Assembly: GCA_038241255.1 (NCBI GenBank)
Contig: JBBRFW010000103.1
Span: 1-9,206, forward strand
Direction: 5' to 3'
Source: Schlegelella_A sp038241255
GTDB lineage: Bacteria; Pseudomonadota; Gammaproteobacteria; Burkholderiales; Burkholderiaceae_C
DNA: 9,206 nt
The position numbers and the translations under genes were made by a program. Shown piece after piece: positions 5,836 through 9,206 of this stretch; position 1 is the stretch's first letter; every line of letters begins with the position of its first letter. Below the pieces are notes generated by a model that saw only the letters and a program-made list of their open reading frames with translations, made no database searches and was not told the origin of the DNA.

Positions 5836-7053
5836 ATGCCCAGGAAAGCCAAGGAACTGTCGCCGCTCGAGGTCCGGAGACTGACGCGCCCGGGCCGATG
5901 GAGCGTCGGCGGGACGGACGGGTTGGCTTTGCAGGTCACGCCTTCTGGCGCGCGAAGCTGGGTGCTGCGAGTGGCAGCGGGCGGGCGGCAGCGAGAGATG
6001 GGGCTGGGAAGTTTCCCGTCGGTCACCTTGGCTGACGCTCGGAACAAGGCCCGGCAACAGCGGGCGCTCGTGAAGGAAGGAATCGATCCGATCGCGTCGC
6101 GGCGGGCTGCAAGCAGCGCCGCATCTGCCGAGCGACAAGCGCAGAAGACGTTCGCCGAGGTCGCAGCGCAATACATCGCCCAACACGAGAAGTCGTGGAA
6201 GAACGCGAAGCACCAGGCGCAGTGGGCAGCGACGCTGAGGACCTACGTGGAGCCCTCGATTGGCAAGCTTCTGGTTCGAGACATTCGATCTGCCCATGTG
6301 ATCGAAGTTCTCGAGCCGATCTGGACGACCAAGACCGAGACGGCCACGCGGGTTCGCTCGCGCATCGAGCTCGTGCTCGACTACGCGGCAGCGCGTGGCT
6401 ATCGGGAGGGCCTCAATCCCGCGCGGTGGAAGGGAAATCTCGATGCCGCACTCCCGAATGCTTCGAAGGTGTCGCTGGTGCGTCACCACGCAGCCGTCGA
6501 AGTGAAAGAGGTCGCGTCGTTCATGAAGCGGCTCGGCTTGCAAGGCGGCGTCGGTGCGCGCGCGCTCGAGTTCTCGGTGTTGACGGCCGCTCGCTCAGGA
6601 GAAGTTCGCGGAGCCACTTGGTCGGAAGTCGACTTGAGGGCAGCGCGTTGGACGATTCCGGCGGCGCGGATGAAGTCCGGGCGCGAGCATCGAGTGCCTT
6701 TGTCGAAGCCCGCGATCAGGCTCCTTCGCTCCTTGCCCGGGGAGCGGCTGCCGGAGGACTACGTCTTTCCGGGAATGCGTGGACCCCTCTCCGACATGAG
6801 CCTGACCGCCGTACTGCGGCGAATGGGCGTGTCCGCAACTGCGCACGGGTTTCGCAGCACCTTTCGCGATTGGGTGTCGGAATACACCGAATACTTGGGT
6901 GAGGTCGCGGAGATGGCGCTCTCTCATGTGATCGGCGACAAGGTTGAAGCAGCCTACCGACGCGGTGACCTCTGGGAGAAGCGGGTTGCCCTCATGGCCA
7001 ACTGGGCCTCGTTTCTGTCAAGCTCGCGGCGCGCCCCCGGTAACGGTGCATAG
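5836..7053 (+). CDS. P4-type tyrosine integrase
   Basis: Site-specific recombinase of 405 residues that inserts and excises the island at tRNA-Ser. The N-terminal 90 residues (SVGGTDGLALQVTPSGARSWVLRV, GLGSFPSVTLADARNKAR) are the arm-DNA-binding domain of the P4 family (DUF4102). A SAM-like core-binding domain follows (TFAEVAAQYIAQHEKSWKN, about 115-215), then the catalytic domain with Arg253 (TAARSGEV), Lys280 (MKSGREHRVPLS), His337 and Arg340 (AHGFRSTFRDW), His364 (ALSHVIGDK) and the nucleophile Tyr374 (AAYRRGD). All catalytic residues are present and the length is normal, so it appears functional. The start at 5836 opens the usual N-terminal motif; no strong Shine-Dalgarno sequence is visible. 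It points away from the tRNA, typical for this family. Confidence 0.96.
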   Translation: MPRKAKELSPLEVRRLTRPGRWSVGGTDGLALQVTPSGARSWVLRVAAGGRQREMGLGSFPSVTLADARNKARQQRALVKEGIDPIASRRAASSAASAERQAQKTFAEVAAQYIAQHEKSWKNAKHQAQWAATLRTYVEPSIGKLLVRDIRSAHVIEVLEPIWTTKTETATRVRSRIELVLDYAAARGYREGLNPARWKGNLDAALPNASKVSLVRHHAAVEVKEVASFMKRLGLQGGVGARALEFSVLTAARSGEVRGATWSEVDLRAARWTIPAARMKSGREHRVPLSKPAIRLLRSLPGERLPEDYVFPGMRGPLSDMSLTAVLRRMGVSATAHGFRSTFRDWVSEYTEYLGEVAEMALSHVIGDKVEAAYRRGDLWEKRVALMANWASFLSSSRRAPGNGA

Positions 7054-7066
7054 GGTCCAGCGCATT

Positions 7067-7084
7067 TATATCCGAACGGATATA
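7067..7084. promoter_or_regulatory. Palindromic operator/promoter of the toxin-antitoxin locus
   Basis: TATATCCG-AA-CGGATATA is a perfect inverted repeat of 8-base arms with a 2-base spacer, in the only gap between the integrase stop and the toxin. It is strikingly AT-rich for this DNA. A -10-like TATAGT (7081-7086) overlaps its right arm. The XRE-type antitoxin encoded downstream belongs to a class that binds palindromes in its own promoter, so autorepression here is likely, though not proven. Confidence 0.65.
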
Positions 7085-7094
7085 GTAGACGAAG

Positions 7095-7411
7095 ACGAAG
7101 CGTTTTCTGGGCGACTCTTTCAAGCGTCTGCGTGAATTCCCAGAGCATGTGCGACACGATGCGGGTTACCAGCTTCTCAAGCTGCAGTGTGGCTTGCAGC
7201 CCGACGACTTCAAGCCGATGCCAACTTTGGCAAGGGAGTCGAAGAGATTCCCCTCTGGGATGACTCGGGGACGTACCGGGTGATCTACACGGCGCGTCTG
7301 AAGAAGATCGTGGTCGTTCTCCATGCGTTCCAGAAGAAGACACAGGCAACGAGCAGGCGAGACATGGAGCTGGCCAAGCATCGGCGGGCCCAACTGAAAC
7401 AGGAGCAGTGA
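7095..7411 (+). pseudogene. HigB/RelE-like toxin (phage Gp49-like family), no start codon and frameshifted
   Basis: Remains of a ribosome-dependent mRNA interferase type toxin. From base 7095 one frame encodes KRFLGDSFKRLREFPEHV... to DDFKPMPT (7224-7226); the frame that continues the family sequence (GKGVEEIPLWDDSG, YRVIYTA, VVVLHAFQKKTQATSRRDMELA) begins at 7229 and ends with TGA at 7409-7411. A single missing base at 7227-7229 (for example a G, giving PTLGKGV) explains the break; joined, the protein would have about 105 residues, the normal length. The first segment also lacks ATG, GTG or TTG: ACG at 7095, where ATG would fit, follows two in-frame stops at 7083 and 7086. CTG 7107 is the only near-standard option. 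The stop overlaps the antitoxin ATG. Two lesions suggest decay; a sequencing error could account for the frameshift, less easily for both. Confidence 0.75.
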
Positions 7412-8025
7412 TGGCAATGTCGAAGGGCAAGGCTGCGAAAGGATTGGACGACACCTACACCAGCGTCTGGGATGCGCTTGCCGATCGCCCCGAACAGGCC
7501 GCGAACCTGTGCGCGCGTGCAGGGCTAATGCGCCAGATCGCAGAGGTGGTCAAAGACAGCGGCTGGACTCAAGTCGATGCAGCGACTCGTTGCGGCATCA
7601 CGCAGCCACGGATCAACGATCTGTTGCGCGGGCGCGTGTCACGCTTTTCGATCGATGCGCTGGTGAACATCGCAACGGCTCTCGGGCGCACCGTGCACTT
7701 CGAGCTGAAGGTGGCACGAGGCCGCCGTGCGGGAAGTCATCGGGTTCTGGACATCCCTCCAACGCCGCCCTTTGACTCGCGCCGAAAGTTGAAACAAAGT
7801 GTGACGGGTCAGCGGGACCACTGCGGATCACTGTGGAACTCCTGGAATCTTGGCGGACGCTGCGCGAGCAAATCCGTTCACGTAGAGGGGGCTACCCAGA
7901 CGCGGAACGCAGCGGCAGGATGCGTTCATGCGTATGCCCTGGGCCAAATCGAACACCGAGCAGTTCGACCTCGTCGACGAGGCGAATGCGGAGCCAATCG
8001 AAGGCCCCATCTCGGACTTTGGTGA
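7411..8025 (+). CDS. XRE-family (HigA-like) antitoxin with an abnormal C-terminal run-on
   Basis: DNA-binding antitoxin partner of the preceding HigB-like toxin. Residues 12-100 (VWDALADRPEQAANLCARAGLMRQI, then GWTQVDAATRCGITQPRINDLLRG, SRFSIDALVNIATALGRTV) match the HTH_37 type of XRE domain, with recognition helix near residues 62-72. ATG 7411 overlaps the toxin stop (TGATG) and has AGGAG at 7401-7405, better placed than GTG 7408. Relatives end shortly after HFELKVA (residue 102, base 7716), giving about 100 residues. Here no stop follows in frame and the ORF continues for another 102 codons to 8025, through sequence with no recognisable fold and 98 bases into parB in another frame. The tail is probably non-native, from loss of the original stop at a rearrangement. 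The antitoxin domain itself looks intact. Confidence 0.85.
   Translation: MAMSKGKAAKGLDDTYTSVWDALADRPEQAANLCARAGLMRQIAEVVKDSGWTQVDAATRCGITQPRINDLLRGRVSRFSIDALVNIATALGRTVHFELKVARGRRAGSHRVLDIPPTPPFDSRRKLKQSVTGQRDHCGSLWNSWNLGGRCASKSVHVEGATQTRNAAAGCVHAYALGQIEHRAVRPRRRGECGANRRPHLGLW
7717..7927. other. Scar region between antitoxin domain and parB
   Basis: Apart from the antitoxin run-on, I recognise no gene here. It contains the imperfect tandem decamer GGACCACTGC/GGATCACTGT at 7815-7834 next to GACGGGTCAGCGG (7803-7815), a pattern like the GGGTCA/GGACCAC repeats at the ends of some IS21-type elements. A GTG-started ORF from 7833 (VELLESWRTLREQIRSRRGG...) soon runs into the shadow of parB and is not supported. 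Most likely mobile-element debris. Confidence 0.35.
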
Positions 8026-8866
8026 GGCGGTCACCGACCGTCGGACGCCCGCCCCGACGACTGAATTGGAGCTCGCGGCACTCGGAGCCGAAGGTTTTCC
8101 GCTCCTCGTCCCGGTCGTTCGCCTCGAGGAAGATCCGAACAACCCGCGGACAGAGTTTCCGGATGAGGACGTCGCCGAACTCGCCCAAGACATCGCGATA
8201 CGCGGAATTCTTCAGCCCATCGTCGTGCGCCGGGCTACCGAAGCGGGTCGCTACCGCGTCCTCTTCGGCGCGAAACGTCTGCGCGCCGCGAAACGGGCGG
8301 GACTCGACGCCGTCCCGATCGTCATCGGCTCAGAGGCCCATGATGTCTACGCCCAAGTCGCCGAGAACCAGAAGCGTCATGGCCTGACGCCTCTCGATCT
8401 CGCCAGGTTCATGCGCGCCCGGGTCGACGCCGGCGACTCCAACGCGGCGATCGCGAAGCGGATGGGCATCGACCTGACGAGCGTCGCGCACCACCTCGCG
8501 CTCCTGACGCTGCCTTCCGAGCTTGGCGAAGCCCTTCGCAGCGGGCGGTGCACTTCACCCCGGACTCTCTACGAGTTGGCCAAGCTGCAAAAGACACAGC
8601 CTGAGCGAGTCAAGGCGATCGTCAGTAGTGAAGGCGAGATCACTCGCCGCGCGGTCAATTCTCTGAAAAGAGCGCCTCGACCCCGGCGCGTTGCGCTACG
8701 CAAAGCGGCCCCCTCGCGCCCTCCGACTTCTCTCATCGGTCAAGCGAACGACCTGTGTGCACGCCTCGAATTTCTCGTCGGCCGCATGACGAAGCCGAGG
8801 ACTTTGGTCACGTCCGACGAGTTGGCAGCCTTACGGCGCCGGCTGACTCGGCTCGGCAGCGAGTAA
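7928..8866 (+). CDS. ParB/RepB/Spo0J family (KorB-like) partition protein, orphan
   Basis: DNA-binding CTPase-type clamp protein normally partnering ParA in plasmid or element segregation, or acting as a KorB-like repressor. Of 312 residues, the first 55 are a variable acidic linker. The ParB N-terminal domain follows, with DPNNPRTEF at 69-77, GAKRLRAA at 114-121 (the GERRxRA nucleotide box, here with Ala-Lys in place of Glu-Arg) and AENQKRHGLTPLDLA at 145-159. A KorB-type helix-turn-helix covers about 172-195 (NAAIAKRMGIDLTSVAHHLALL), and a short C-terminal domain ends at LRRRLTRLGSE. ATG 7928 has AGGA at 7917-7920; ATG 7934 is an alternative. No parA is present within the window. On mobile elements of Burkholderiales such solo ParB proteins are common beside transfer or IS genes. 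Family is secure, role is not. Confidence 0.92.
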   Translation: MRMPWAKSNTEQFDLVDEANAEPIEGPISDFGEAVTDRRTPAPTTELELAALGAEGFPLLVPVVRLEEDPNNPRTEFPDEDVAELAQDIAIRGILQPIVVRRATEAGRYRVLFGAKRLRAAKRAGLDAVPIVIGSEAHDVYAQVAENQKRHGLTPLDLARFMRARVDAGDSNAAIAKRMGIDLTSVAHHLALLTLPSELGEALRSGRCTSPRTLYELAKLQKTQPERVKAIVSSEGEITRRAVNSLKRAPRPRRVALRKAAPSRPPTSLIGQANDLCARLEFLVGRMTKPRTLVTSDELAALRRRLTRLGSE

Positions 8867-8901
8867 CGGGTAGACCCGTCCGACTCTCGACGCTCCGAGA
8901 G
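8866..8901. repeat. Two tandem inverted repeats directly after parB
   Basis: ACGGGT-AG-ACCCGT (8866-8879, sharing the last base of the parB stop) is followed by CTCTCG-ACGCTC-CGAGAG (8884-8901). Neither has a T run, so they are weak candidates for a terminator. Their symmetry also fits binding sites for a dimeric protein such as the ParB encoded just upstream. Confidence 0.45.
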
Positions 8902-8954
8902 GCAGCCTTCGCCGAATGACTGCATGAATCAAATGGCTGTCTCACTACTTCCCC

Positions 8955-9128
8955 ATGCCAGTCGCCACTCGCGAGTGCTTCACCGTTGACCTGCGCGGCC
9001 TGCGTGCCGCGCTGGCTACGCGGGCTGCTCGTGACGGCGTGACCGAGTCCAACGTATTGCGCACCGTGCGTATTTCAGCGATCGCGGATGGCTGTTTCAG
9101 TCTGATCGCGGACGCCGCTTCAGTCTGA
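8955..9128 (+). pseudogene. Truncated small ORF, ribbon-helix-helix-like N-terminus
   Basis: A 57-codon ORF, MPVATRECFTVDLRGLRAAL followed by ATRAARDGVTESNVLRTV, ends at TGA 9126-9128. The first 39 or so residues have a beta-strand then two helices, as in small CopG/MetJ-type DNA-binding proteins, and the codons (mostly G/C at third positions) look coding. From about base 9073 the frame runs into the repeat cluster, so the last 18 residues are translated repeat, and the natural C-terminus is missing. No Shine-Dalgarno sequence is visible before the ATG. It may have been a regulator or mobilisation accessory gene of the island cut by an insertion. I do not recognise a named family. Confidence 0.5.
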
Positions 9129-9139
9129 TCGCGGACGGT
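9073..9139 (+). repeat. Three tandem copies of a 19-22 base repeat, IS21-type terminal array
   Basis: TTCAGTCTGATCGCGGACG occurs exactly at 9096-9114 and 9119-9137 (period 23). A degenerate copy, TTTCAGCGATCGCGGATGGC, lies at 9073-9092. IS21-family elements carry multiple spaced copies of their terminal sequence at each end, and this matches in size and spacing. No istA or istB is in the window. Confidence 0.6.
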
Positions 9140-9180
9140 CGCCGGGAGGCGCGCAAGTGAGGTGGTCAATGTAGCTCAAT

Positions 9181-9200
9181 CGTCCGCGATGAGGCTGAAG
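9181..9200 (-). repeat. Inverted copy of the terminal repeat at the window edge
   Basis: Read on the - strand this is CTTCAGCCTCATCGCGGACG, matching 18 of 20 bases of the copy at 9118-9137. Direct copies on one side and an inverted copy 43 bases away suggest a minimal or collapsed element, or two ends brought together. The remaining six bases of the window show nothing. Confidence 0.55.
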
Positions 9201-9206
9201 CGCTGA

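Noticed and set aside
5548..6543. A 331-codon - strand frame across tRNA-Ser, its terminator and the integrase start
   Set aside because: It crosses a tRNA and a terminator and lies opposite a complete integrase; not a gene.
6944..7135. A 63-codon + strand frame at the integrase 3' end running across the palindrome
   Set aside because: No coding features, overlaps the integrase in another frame and has no conserved residues.
7833..8387. A 184-codon + strand frame from GTG 7833 (VELLESWRTLREQ...)
   Set aside because: After about 30 plausible residues it becomes a Ser/Arg-rich shadow of parB; no Shine-Dalgarno sequence and no known family.
9152..9206. Possible start of an istA-like gene after the repeats
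   Set aside because: GTG and ATG starts near 9157-9170 meet stops within a few codons (ATG 9169 is followed at once by TAG), so no IS gene begins inside the window.

Overview
The window looks like a chromosomal segment of a high-GC betaproteobacterium, most likely of the order Burkholderiales. This rests on the protein sequences, the high GC at third codon positions, and the gene order cysS - HhH-GPD DNA glycosylase - accA - tilS - lysC - tRNA-Ser, which I know from that order. No database search was possible, so the placement is recognition, not measurement.

Bases 1-5732 are a conserved housekeeping block, all on the + strand. It holds the 3' part of cysS, a 3-methyladenine-type DNA glycosylase, accA (fatty acid synthesis), tilS (lysidine in tRNA-Ile) and lysC (aspartate-family amino acids). 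The first four genes abut within a few bases and read as one transcription unit. lysC follows a 77-104 base gap with a -10-like box and a GC hairpin. The block closes with tRNA-Ser(GCU) and a strong intrinsic terminator. tilS is odd: its reading frame contains the ATP-binding PP-loop, but no ATG, GTG, TTG or CTG precedes that motif in frame.

Bases 5733-9206 are accessory DNA. A P4-type tyrosine integrase starts about 140 bases after the tRNA and points away from it, the classic layout of an island integrated into a tRNA 3' end. It is followed by an 18-base palindrome and a HigBA-like toxin-antitoxin pair. The toxin lacks a start codon and is frameshifted, and the antitoxin frame runs about 100 codons past its normal end. 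Next come an orphan ParB/KorB-like protein, two inverted repeats just after its stop, and a 57-codon ORF that looks like a truncated ribbon-helix-helix-type protein. Its end lies in a cluster of 19-20 base repeats, with an inverted copy at the window edge, resembling the terminal repeats of an IS21-type insertion sequence. The far end of the island is outside the window.

I see no convincing new defence or biosynthetic system. The most interesting items are the startless tilS, a probable second (beta-subunit) start inside lysC, the decayed toxin-antitoxin locus with an intact palindromic operator, and the repeat-bearing mobile-element debris around the orphan parB.
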